A stretch of 34,837 nucleotides of DNA from Bacillota bacterium (GTDB taxonomy: Bacteria > Bacillota > Clostridia > Clostridiales > Clostridiaceae): the NCBI GenBank assembly GCA_023435985.1, contig JAEZKY010000229.1, forward strand, positions 1 to 34,837. The letters run 5' to 3'. Made by a program: the position numbers and the translations under genes. A model generated the notes under the pieces. It was not told the DNA's origin and made no database searches. It saw only the letters and a program-made list of their open reading frames with translations. Below, piece by piece: positions 8,370 to 15,323 of this stretch (position 1 is its first letter; each line of letters opens with the position of its first letter).

Positions 8370-8690
8370 TTATGACAACGCTACACTGCCAGTACCGTAA
8401 ATTACAATCGAGTAATCATAGTTAAGGGGAGGTAAAATTTCTTGGGGAATATCAGGACCTAACCTTACCAGTGCGTGTATAGTCTGATTGGGATCAATAA
8501 CTATAATAATAGCCTTGTCTTTAGTGGAGGTCATTCTTGCAGTAATAGGGCTACCTATCAATAAGTTAGTGTCTCTCACATTATAAATACCTTGAGTTAA
8601 TGTTCTAGTTTGTTGAGCAAAGGCATTTATAGTATTCATATTAAGAAATAGAAATGAAAAAATAAAAAATATACTAATAGATTTTTTCAT
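8370..8690 (-). CDS. Putative exported small protein, paralogue B
   Basis: A 106-residue protein starting at ATG 8690. A longer open frame reaches 8741, but GAAGGTGG lies about ten bases before 8690 and a signal peptide begins there (MKKSISIFFIFSFLFL, cleavage probably after NAFAQ). The mature part (TLTQGIYNVRDTNL to VALS) is a diverged copy of the protein at 7738-8055. The two upstream regions are also alike: TTTATTATGTGAAA followed by GAAAAAATATATTC occurs at about 8107-8137 and 8745-8775. This points to tandem duplication of gene plus promoter. Product and role are unknown; it may act outside the cell as element cargo. Confidence 0.7.
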   Translation of the reverse strand: MKKSISIFFIFSFLFLNMNTINAFAQQTRTLTQGIYNVRDTNLLIGSPITARMTSTKDKAIIIVIDPNQTIHALVRLGPDIPQEILPPLNYDYSIVIYGTGSVALS

Positions 8691-8744
8691 TAAATTGAAC
8701 CACCTTCCATAATTCCAAAAATACAATGTTAAATCATTCAAATT

Positions 8745-8985
8745 TTATTATGTGAAAGGTGAAAAAATATATTCAAAAATAAAAAATATATAAAGAGTAA
8801 GAATATAAAAAGCTGATTTCTAGTATTAAAACGAAAAAATACCTGAGTATATTAAAGCTATATATTTTATACATAAAAATAGATGTTTAAAGGAAAATGT
8901 ATTTATTTATTAAATTGTTATGTTATTATTGCATTGTACATATGATAGTTCCCTGAAGAAATTTAAAAACAAATTGATTAGTAAA
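8745..8985. other. Non-coding stretch upstream of exported paralogue B and the GNAT gene
   Basis: AT-rich DNA without a credible ORF. Its left end duplicates the region upstream of paralogue A (see 7738-8055) and probably holds the minus-strand promoter of paralogue B. The rest is likely the leader or promoter region of the plus-strand acetyltransferase, but no convincing promoter boxes were fixed. Confidence 0.35.
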
Positions 8986-9032
8986 AATAATGGTGGCAAG
9001 CAGTATAAGTGATGTTTGCTATCATTATTTTT
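8986..9032 (+). terminator. Terminator-like hairpin in the leader of the GNAT gene
   Basis: AATAATGGTGGCAA pairs along its full length with TTGCTATCATTATT (two G-U pairs) and runs into five T. No plus-strand gene ends just upstream. It is therefore either an attenuator in the leader of the acetyltransferase gene (start 9130) or a barrier between cargo genes. Another short ACAGT/ACTGT pair before a T-rich stretch follows at about 9035-9061. Confidence 0.6.
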
Positions 9033-9129
9033 ATACAGTAGCTAGAAGTAATACAGGACTGTTTTATTTTTAAAAATTAATTTCATAGGTAAATTCCATG
9101 AAATAAATATAGGAAGTGAGTAATAGGTA

Positions 9130-9561
9130 ATGTTGATAGAAAAATTAAAAATTGAGGATATTCCTAAATTATTAAATTTATATAAGGAGCTTATACCATA
9201 TACTAATTCTGTGCAGGAATCAATTGAAGTTTATAAACAAATGTTAGAGGATAAAAATTATGTGATTTTAGTAGCCAAAGAAGGTAATATGATTGTTGGA
9301 TCTTCACTTGGTGTTGTAGTGAAATCTTTAGCTGTATCTGGAAAACCATTTTTAGTAATTGAAGCAGTAATTATAAAAGATGAATTTAGAAGAAAAGGAA
9401 TAGGAAGAAAAATATTTGATAAATTAGATGAATTTGCAATGAAAAATAAATGTGCTTATTCTATACTTGTATCATCTGCTAATCGTAAAGAAGCTCATAA
9501 ATTTTATGAAAGTTTAGGGTTTATTGATGAAGTAAGAGGATTTAGAAAAAAATATGAATAA
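9130..9561 (+). CDS. GNAT-family N-acetyltransferase
   Basis: A 143-residue cytosolic acetyltransferase that uses acetyl-CoA. The acetyl-CoA binding motif A reads DEFRRKGIGRKIFDKL, with the pyrophosphate loop RRKGIG near residues 87-92. The C-terminal motif is AHKFYESLGF. The whole single GNAT domain is present at normal length. ATG 9130 follows AGGAAGTGAG. It lies in the right part of the inserted element and is followed by its own terminator, so it is probably expressed independently as cargo. The substrate is unknown; amines, amino acids, antibiotics or proteins are all possible. Confidence 0.88.
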   Translation: MLIEKLKIEDIPKLLNLYKELIPYTNSVQESIEVYKQMLEDKNYVILVAKEGNMIVGSSLGVVVKSLAVSGKPFLVIEAVIIKDEFRRKGIGRKIFDKLDEFAMKNKCAYSILVSSANRKEAHKFYESLGFIDEVRGFRKKYE

Positions 9562-9572
9562 ATAATTATAAC

Positions 9573-9602
9573 GGTATAGGAACTAATCCTATACCTACTT
9601 TT
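9573..9602 (+). terminator. Terminator after the GNAT gene
   Basis: GGTATAGGA pairs perfectly with TCCTATACC around a 5-nt loop, followed by TACTTTT, 11 bp after the stop codon. Confidence 0.8.
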
Positions 9603-9998
9603 AAAAAATAATTTTGATGTAACAATTTTATTCGTTTAGTGATTGAATTTATACATTTTATGCAATAGTTATTTACATAGTATTAGCTATATGTAAGAAT
9701 ATTGTTAAAATATAAGTGACATCGATGCAATAATATTCTTGTAGCTTTAAATCATAATATCTATCTTAAAATTCGATAGAGTATAGCTATTTTCAAAATG
9801 TTATACGTTTACAAAAGCTATAAAGTATTAAAAGAGAGAAGAGTACAATTAGCATATTAGAAAAATACGGCATATCTTAAAATTACATTTCTATATTAAA
9901 AGCATGGGAATTAGCAGTGTTCCCGTGCTTTTCTTATTACATTTAATTACGCATATTCTTTAGAAGATTAAGAGGATATCCATAAAAATCGCTTTTTT
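9603..9998. other. Non-coding right end of the element
   Basis: About 400 bp with no credible ORF. At 9898-9935, AGCATGGGAA pairs with TTCCCGTGCT (one wobble), flanked by AAAA and TTTTC, forming a probably bidirectional terminator. The DNA up to the att core (9981-10007) is one arm of the inferred attP. No clear promoter or good ribosome site for the following C-terminal fragment was found: AGAGGAT at 9971-9977 is 21 bp from ATG 9999. Confidence 0.6.
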
Positions 9999-10040
9999 AT
10001 GTACCGAGCATTTAAGGGAGGTACTGGAGATTATGTGGCA
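9981..10040. other. attR: right junction of the element
   Basis: Element DNA (CGCTTTTTTATGTACCGA at 9990-10007) meets the core GCATTT at 10008-10013, then host coding sequence AAGGGAGGTACTGG. In the reconstructed attB, GCATTT is flanked by ACTGCAGGC on the left and AAGGGAGGT on the right and codes for Ala-Phe in the binding protein. Confidence 0.8.
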
Positions 10041-10475
10041 CTCTTTGAGCCAACAGCTTCTGCACTTGTAAAAGATGGAAGCGGGAGTATATTAGCATCA
10101 GTAGGACAAGAATCAGGAATAATTCCTTATACATGCTTTTTTGCTACAAAGTCGTATATTGATAAAAACCCACAGGTGATAGGAGGATTCACTAAAGCAA
10201 TTTATGAAGGGCAGGAATGGTTCTTTAGTCATAGCACAGAAGAAGCCGCAAATAGTATAATTCAATATTTTCCAGGAACAGATAAGGATACGATTATGAC
10301 TGTTATAGACAACTATAAAAACATTGATGCAATAGCACATACACCAGATATTAAAGAGGAAAATTTAAATAGACTTATGGATATAATATCAGATTACGAT
10401 AAGAGCTTACTTCCACAGAGACCAGAATTTTCTAAGATAGTTGATAATTCTTATGCTGAAAAAGCAGTTAAGTAA
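9999..10475 (+). pseudogene. ABC transporter substrate-binding protein, C-terminal half (gene split by the inserted element)
   Basis: Second half of the binding protein interrupted at 5525. Host-coded sequence begins at GCATTT 10008; the preceding ATG TAC CGA (9999-10007) is element DNA, so the ATG is fortuitous. AFKGGTGDYVALFEPTASAL continues the N-terminal half without gap or shift, followed by lobe-2 sequence ending SYAEKAVK. There is no signal peptide and no lobe 1, so this fragment cannot function as a lipoprotein. It lies 34 bp before the ATPase gene. In the inserted state the ATPase and permease would need a promoter in or near the element, which was not clearly found. Confidence 0.92.
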
Positions 10476-10509
10476 ATGTCACACAAAGATGAGAAGGTGG
10501 TGATTTTCT

Positions 10510-11277
10510 TTGAGCTTGTTAAAAATATCAAATATATCTATGAATTATCATTCTGTTAAAGGAGAAACGTCTGCTTTAAAAAATATAAACTTTGAAGTAG
10601 ATAGCGGAGAATTTATTTCAATATTAGGGCCATCTGGCTGTGGAAAATCTACTTTGCTAAATATAATGAGTGGATTATTAGAACCATCCAAAGGTCAGGT
10701 TTTATACAAAGGTGAAGAGATAAAGAAAAATTTGGATAAAATAGGATATATGTTTCAAAAGGATCATCTTTTTGAATGGAATACAGTATGGGAAAATGTA
10801 AATCTTGGGCTAAAAATAAAGAAACAATTAACTGATGAGTCAAAATGCAGAGTAAACGAATTGTTAGATGCTTATGGTTTGTTAAGGTTTAAAAATCATT
10901 ATCCAAGCGAATTATCAGGAGGAATGCGACAAAGAGTTGCGCTCATAAGAACTTTAGCTTTAAATCCAGAAATATTATTTTTAGATGAACCATTTTCAGC
11001 CTTAGATTATCAGTCAAGGCTCGTAGTCTGCGATGATGTTTATAGGATAATAAAGACTGAAAAGAAGACGGCGATAATGGTAACTCATGACATAGCAGAA
11101 GCTATTTCTATATCAGAAAAGGTAGTAGTATTATCTAAAAGGCCATCAAATGTAAAGGTGGAAGTTCCTATTCATTTTAACAAAGATGATTTAACTCCAT
11201 TTCAAAAAAGAAAAGATATAAAATTTAGTGATTATTTTAATAGGTTGTGGAAGGAGCTGGATCAAGGTAATGTTTAA
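10510..11277 (+). CDS. ABC importer ATPase (nitrate/sulfonate/taurine type)
   Basis: A 255-residue cytosolic ATPase that would energise uptake through the adjacent permease. Walker A GPSGCGKST is at residues 40-48, a Q-loop follows at MFQKDHLFEWNTV, the signature LSGGMRQR starts at 135, Walker B ends in Asp159-Glu160 (FLDEPFSALD), and the H-loop is MVTHDIAEA. The pattern is that of the SsuB/TauB/NrtD group (COG1116). Start is TTG 10510, supported by AAGGTGG nine bases upstream. The stop overlaps the permease start by 8 bp, implying translational coupling. Its cognate binding protein is the split gene, so the importer is probably inactive while the element is inserted. The substrate is not identifiable; no TPP or other riboswitch was seen upstream of the operon. 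Confidence 0.94.
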   Translation: MSLLKISNISMNYHSVKGETSALKNINFEVDSGEFISILGPSGCGKSTLLNIMSGLLEPSKGQVLYKGEEIKKNLDKIGYMFQKDHLFEWNTVWENVNLGLKIKKQLTDESKCRVNELLDAYGLLRFKNHYPSELSGGMRQRVALIRTLALNPEILFLDEPFSALDYQSRLVVCDDVYRIIKTEKKTAIMVTHDIAEAISISEKVVVLSKRPSNVKVEVPIHFNKDDLTPFQKRKDIKFSDYFNRLWKELDQGNV

Positions 11278-12094
11278 GAAGAAAGTAATACAAGAAGGAA
11301 AGTTAACCAAAGAACATGAGCTATTTTTAAAAGGAGTGGAGAGAGAAAAAAGGTGGATAACCATAAGTAGAGTTCTAATACTTGTTATCTTTATTGCATT
11401 ATGGCAGATAGCTGCTACTTTTAAATGGATTGATCCATTTTTGACCTCAAGTCCAGTTAGAGTAGTTGAATCATTCATATCTTTATATGAAGATGGTAGC
11501 TTGTTCAAGCATATAGGTGTTACCTGCTATGAGACTATTCTAGGATTCTCTCTAGGTGAAATCTTTGGAGTCTTAATAGCTGTGATCTTGTGGTGGTGTC
11601 CTCGAGTATCAAAGATATTAGATCCATATTTGGTAGTGTTAAATGCACTTCCTAAGATTGCCTTAGCTCCAATTATAATATTCTGGATTGGAAATGGAAT
11701 GCCTGCTATAATCGTTATTGCACTTTTAATATCCATTATAACAACAATAATAAGTGTATTAACAGGTTTTAATGAGATAGATAAAGAAAAAATTATGCTA
11801 ATGAATACATTTAGAGCTACTAAACTGCAAGTATTAAGATATCTAATATTCCCGTATTCTATTCCAATTTTCATTTCAGCATTAAAAATAAATGTGGGAT
11901 TATCTTGGGTTGGCGTAATAATGGGGGAGTTTCTTGTAGCTAGAAATGGGCTTGGATTTTTAATAGTATATGGGGGACAGGTTGCTCAATTAGATATGGT
12001 AATGATGAGTATAGTAATTCTTTCTATTATCGCATTTATTATGTATGAAATTGTTGCGATAATGGAAAATAAACTGATTAGGAATAGGGATTAA
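11270..12094 (+). CDS. ABC importer permease (nitrate/sulfonate/taurine type)
   Basis: A 274-residue inner-membrane permease of the binding-protein-dependent transport family (SsuC/TauC-like). It has about six hydrophobic helices, starting near residues 31-48. The EAA-type loop that contacts the ATPase reads NTFRATKLQVLRYLIFPYS, and the C-terminal motif is GEFLVARNGLGFLI. A GTG at 11228 opens the frame, but ATG 11270 is preferred: it overlaps the ATPase stop as ATGTTTAA and has AAGGAG about 13 bases upstream. It is the last gene of the importer operon. Expression in the inserted state depends on whether any promoter lies between 5558 and 10510. Confidence 0.93.
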   Translation: MFKKKVIQEGKLTKEHELFLKGVEREKRWITISRVLILVIFIALWQIAATFKWIDPFLTSSPVRVVESFISLYEDGSLFKHIGVTCYETILGFSLGEIFGVLIAVILWWCPRVSKILDPYLVVLNALPKIALAPIIIFWIGNGMPAIIVIALLISIITTIISVLTGFNEIDKEKIMLMNTFRATKLQVLRYLIFPYSIPIFISALKINVGLSWVGVIMGEFLVARNGLGFLIVYGGQVAQLDMVMMSIVILSIIAFIMYEIVAIMENKLIRNRD

Positions 12095-12114
12095 ATTATT
12101 ATTTTTATTTGACT

Positions 12115-12155
12115 TATAGGTTTTCTTTTAAAAAAATTTTAGGAGAAAACCTATA
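12115..12155 (+). terminator. Hairpin after the importer operon
   Basis: Perfect 11-bp inverted repeat TATAGGTTTTC / GAAAACCTATA, 20 bp after the permease stop. The T-run after the stem is poor (AATATATTT), so efficiency is uncertain. Confidence 0.5.
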
Positions 12156-12337
12156 ATATATTTAATGCTCATTAGAAAATAACATATCTAATAATTATTT
12201 AATTAAACACTAGGAATAGAATAGCTTTATTTTTTTTATATAATTGGGTAATATATGTATAGAAATACGAAAAATTTTATAATCTAGCTATATTTTACAG
12301 GTATTTATAATGATTTTATAATAAAACGGAGGATGAC

Positions 12338-13180
12338 ATGAAAAAATTAAGAGAATACGGAATCATAACAGTAGGAGTAGTATTAGTAGTAATAGCACTT
12401 GAATTCTTTTTCTTTCCTAATAGAATAGCTTCTGGAGGAGTATCAGGATTAGCGCTTGTAATTAATAATATTTTAGGCATTGAGACAGGAAGCGTTATGA
12501 TAGTATGCAATATCATATTGTTTATATTAGCATTTACTTTTATTGGAGGAGGTTTTGGAATTAAAAGTATGTATGCAGCTTTTGGATTATCATTTATATT
12601 AGCAATTATGGATAAGATTTATACGCCAGTAGCTTTTACAGATAATTTAATGCTTGCTTCAATATTTGGAAGTGTGCTTTTGGCGCTCGGAACAGCAATT
12701 ATGCTTACTCAGGATGCAACAACAGGTGGAACAAGTATTATAGCAAAAATTTTGAATAAATATTTAAATATTGATTTTGGTAAAAGTCTTTTAATTTCTG
12801 ATTCTGTCGTGGTACTGCTTGCCATGTATACCTTTGGTAGAGAATTAGCCTTATTTGGATTGGTCAGCATATATTTAACAGGAAGTTTAATTGATAAGTT
12901 CATAGATGGATTTAATGTGTCTAAACAGATTATGGTATTTACTAAACATGAAAAGCTTATTTCTGATTACATAATTAATGAAATAGATAAGGGATGTACA
13001 GTGTTTTATGGTAAAGGCGGATATACAGGAAAGGACAACTGCGTGATTTTGACTATATTAAAGAGAAGCCAATTTATAAAATTAAAACAATTTATTAAAA
13101 ATAATGATCCAGAAGCATTTATTACAGTAAATGAAACAAGTGAGGTTTTAGGAAAAGGCTTTAAAAGTTTAGATAATTAG
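12338..13180 (+). CDS. YitT family membrane protein (DUF161 plus DUF2179)
   Basis: A 280-residue protein with five to six hydrophobic segments in the first 200 residues and a soluble C-terminal domain. The N-terminal signature is FFFPNRIASGGVSGLALVIN, and ATTGGTSIIAKIL lies mid-protein. The C-terminal part (about 210-275: VFYGKGGYTGKDNCVILTIL) is the DUF2179 domain. The family is widespread in Firmicutes and no function is firmly established; transport has been suggested. ATG 12338 follows CGGAGGATGAC, a strong ribosome site. It stands alone after the ABC operon; no clear terminator is seen in the 183-bp gap that follows. Confidence 0.9.
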   Translation: MKKLREYGIITVGVVLVVIALEFFFFPNRIASGGVSGLALVINNILGIETGSVMIVCNIILFILAFTFIGGGFGIKSMYAAFGLSFILAIMDKIYTPVAFTDNLMLASIFGSVLLALGTAIMLTQDATTGGTSIIAKILNKYLNIDFGKSLLISDSVVVLLAMYTFGRELALFGLVSIYLTGSLIDKFIDGFNVSKQIMVFTKHEKLISDYIINEIDKGCTVFYGKGGYTGKDNCVILTILKRSQFIKLKQFIKNNDPEAFITVNETSEVLGKGFKSLDN

Positions 13181-13363
13181 GTATACTTAATAAAAAAATA
13201 CATTTATATAGCTTATTATTAAGAATGGCACTATAGCATAGGTTTAGTAATATTTACTTGTTGATTATGAGATTAAAGGCAAATTATAATTAAGCATATA
13301 AGTTAAATTATTTATAAAATTATTGCAAATGTAAATAATAAGATATGTGGGAGACAAGCAAAT

Positions 13364-14518
13364 ATGGCTGAAGAGGAATTACTTATAACTTATGGATTAG
13401 GGTATGCTTTTGAAAAAAGCAAGTTGTTAATTGTTTCAGAAATTGAAGAAAAGATTATATTAAAAAGAGAACTAGATATTATTAAAGAAATCAGTGTGAT
13501 CAATAAATTTCAAGAAAGTTTAAATGAAAAATGCGATTCTAAATTTCCTAAAAATTATATTGTAAATGTTGAGGAGGCTTTAGAAGAAAAATTATCAAAG
13601 ACTATACCTATAATCACCTCAATAAAAACTAAAAATTCTAAAAAGCAAGACTATCTTATGAATGAATATATTAAAAGAGATTTAAGTCAGATACGCTTAA
13701 GAAGAGAAGGTTATATACAAAAAGATTCGAATTTAATAAAGGAATATTTGGATACTTGCAACATAAATTTAAGAGAAAATATAGAAGACAAAAAAGGAAA
13801 CATTCTAAAATATAATAAAATAATCTTAAAATTCATTTTAACGTCTAATCTTGGAAATGATTTTAGTGATTTTTTAAAAAAACAAGGACAAGCTATAGAA
13901 GGAAAAATAATGGATGAATCTATAGTGGAAAAGTTAGAAGATGCACTTGAGAATGAATATTTGATAAAAAAGAAATATAAGGATTTGGATTTCTTAAATT
14001 TACTGTTATTTCTTGAAGAATGGCAAAAAAAATATTTTATTTGGGATGGAAAATATACAAGTTTGATGTATTCTATAAACAGGGATGGAAAGAAATATAA
14101 TAGCTCAAACTTTGAAATAAAGGAGTCTGTAATTTCATTTATTAAAAAGAGTAGATATTTATATTTCACATTTGGCAGGTATAATCAAGACGGTATGTTT
14201 ATAACCTTGAATAATGCAAAATATTGTAAGAAGAATAAAGAAAAAGAATTTAACTCAAATGAAAATAATAGTCAAAAATATATGTCTTTAGAGAAAAAAG
14301 AAGGAAATCTATATGAAATTACTTCAAATGATTTTCAAGAAATTGATTTAGATTATAATAAGGAATTAGGATACTTACTTTCTTATGATGATGAGGAGAA
14401 TGTACATATTTCTCTTATTATATATGATGAAAAAAAAGAAGAAGTAACTTATGTAAGTAAGTACGATTCCTTCAAGAATGAAATGATTAAAGCATTAGAG
14501 GAACATTTCATATTATAG
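13364..14518 (+). CDS. Hypothetical protein, 384 aa
   Basis: Not recognised. A 384-residue, Lys/Glu/Asn-rich, probably cytosolic protein without signal peptide or membrane helix. The first 90 residues (ITYGLGYAFEKSKLLIVSEI) and the last 80 (LGYLLSYDDEENVHISLIIY, then EALEEHFIL-like end) look like mixed alpha/beta domains. The middle (about 90-240) is helical and highly charged. No catalytic or metal-binding motif was found. ATG 13364 has GGGAG about 12 bases upstream, and the gene ends 16 bp before a strong bidirectional terminator, so it is a single-gene unit. Base composition matches its neighbours, and the uninterrupted long frame argues for a real gene. Confidence 0.75.
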   Translation: MAEEELLITYGLGYAFEKSKLLIVSEIEEKIILKRELDIIKEISVINKFQESLNEKCDSKFPKNYIVNVEEALEEKLSKTIPIITSIKTKNSKKQDYLMNEYIKRDLSQIRLRREGYIQKDSNLIKEYLDTCNINLRENIEDKKGNILKYNKIILKFILTSNLGNDFSDFLKKQGQAIEGKIMDESIVEKLEDALENEYLIKKKYKDLDFLNLLLFLEEWQKKYFIWDGKYTSLMYSINRDGKKYNSSNFEIKESVISFIKKSRYLYFTFGRYNQDGMFITLNNAKYCKKNKEKEFNSNENNSQKYMSLEKKEGNLYEITSNDFQEIDLDYNKELGYLLSYDDEENVHISLIIYDEKKEEVTYVSKYDSFKNEMIKALEEHFIL

Positions 14519-14534
14519 GGATATGGCATATAAA

Positions 14535-14593
14535 GAGGACTGCTTCAAAATAATTATTAGTATAGAATAATTATCTTGAAACAGCCTTTTTTC
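14535..14593. terminator. Bidirectional terminator between convergent genes
   Basis: Long inverted repeat: GGACTGCTTCAA with ATAATTAT on the left, ATAATTAT with TTGAAACAGCC on the right, closed by a short loop and followed by TTTTTT. It separates the hypothetical gene ending at 14518 from the minus-strand gene ending at 14607. Confidence 0.88.
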
Positions 14594-14606
14594 ATTATTA
14601 AAAAAA

Positions 14607-15215
14607 CTACTGCTTGGATTTATCTTGAAGATTTCTGCGTTTTTTAGTTTTCTTTTTCATAACTGAAAATCCAAAAGAACCAGTAGGCCTTTTAGCAAGA
14701 GGAAAATATTCTCCATGGCAATAAGACATCATATTTGCATTTTCAAAATGAATTTTACCTTTATCATCAAATAAGTCCTTATTAACATGTGATCCAACCA
14801 CCTCGGCTATGAACATATCATGAGTTCCAAGTGGAATTATGTTTTTTACCTTACACTCAATATTTATAGGACAATCATTTATGTAAGGTACTGAAATATT
14901 ACTGCTTTCTTTTAATGTAAAGCCCATTTCAGTGATTTTATCATTTTTTTTGCCAGATCTAACTCCACAGTAATCTACTTTTTTTACTAGATCTGAACCA
15001 GGTAAATTTACTACAAATTCCATAGTTTCGTTTATATATTCATAAGATAATCTTTCAGGTCTTACAGAAATATAAAGCATAGGGGGCTTTGTATTTATGG
15101 TACCAGTCCATCCAACAGTAAAAACGTTAGTCTTTCCAGCTTTATTTTTAGAAGTGACCAAAACCACAGGTACAGGGTTTAAAATTACACTTCCTTTAAG
15201 ATCAATTTTATCCAT
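14607..15215 (-). CDS. Flavin reductase-like FMN-binding split-barrel protein
   Basis: A 202-residue protein of the flavin reductase-like family, which binds FMN in a split barrel and acts in NAD(P)H-dependent flavin or substrate reduction. Family features are ILNPVPVVLVTS at the N-terminus, NVFTVGWTGTINTKPPMLYI, EFVVNLPG in the middle, and HDMFIAEVVGSHVN toward the C-terminal side. The tail (MKKKTKKRRNLQDKSKQ) is strongly basic, unusual for the family, and could help nucleic-acid or membrane contact. ATG 15215 has AAAGGAG upstream. It is a single-gene unit bracketed by terminators. The physiological substrate is unknown. Confidence 0.88.
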   Translation of the reverse strand: MDKIDLKGSVILNPVPVVLVTSKNKAGKTNVFTVGWTGTINTKPPMLYISVRPERLSYEYINETMEFVVNLPGSDLVKKVDYCGVRSGKKNDKITEMGFTLKESSNISVPYINDCPINIECKVKNIIPLGTHDMFIAEVVGSHVNKDLFDDKGKIHFENANMMSYCHGEYFPLAKRPTGSFGFSVMKKKTKKRRNLQDKSKQ

Positions 15216-15232
15216 TTTTAATTAACTCCTTT

Positions 15233-15290
15233 AAAAAAAGCATCTCAAAATAATTAGGGAGTATACCAGCCTATTTATTTAAAGATGCTT
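15233..15290 (-). terminator. Terminator after the D,D-carboxypeptidase gene
   Basis: On the minus strand AAGCATCTTTAAA pairs with TTTTGAGATGCTT and is followed by TTTTTTT. It separates the carboxypeptidase gene (3' end 15324) from the flavin reductase-like gene. Confidence 0.82.
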
Positions 15291-15323
15291 ATAAGATTAT
15301 ACTAAAACAAATTAATTGATTTA

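Larger units (their letters stand above)
5525..10013. mobile_element. 4,483-bp integrative element inserted in an ABC binding-protein gene
   Basis: Both ends share GCATTT (5525-5530 and 10008-10013). DNA outside them encodes the two halves of one binding protein, in frame after removal of 4,483 bp. Inside are a large serine recombinase reading outward toward the left end, a 54-codon ORF, two tandem paralogous exported proteins, a GNAT acetyltransferase and several strong terminators. No replication, capsid, conjugation or transposase genes were seen, so it is a minimal site-specific element resembling a miniature version of the gene-interrupting, skin-like elements of spore formers. Precise excision should recreate an intact gene. 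Whether it excises in this host, and when, is not shown by the sequence. Confidence 0.92.

Noticed and set aside
5525..10013. IS element or conjugative transposon
   Set aside because: No DDE transposase, terminal inverted repeats at the outer ends, target duplication beyond the 6-bp core, or transfer genes; the recombinase is a large serine type.
9999..10475. An independent small gene starting at ATG 9999
   Set aside because: The first three codons are element DNA with no good ribosome site; the rest continues the split binding protein exactly.
11228..11270. GTG 11228 as the permease start
   Set aside because: It would add 14 residues overlapping the ATPase gene. ATG 11270 overlaps the ATPase stop by 8 bp with an upstream AAGGAG, the usual coupled arrangement.
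13711..14169. 152-residue minus-strand ORF
   Set aside because: It is antisense to the 384-residue gene, Phe/Ser/Ile-rich, lacks a ribosome site and looks like the complement of a Lys/Glu-rich frame.
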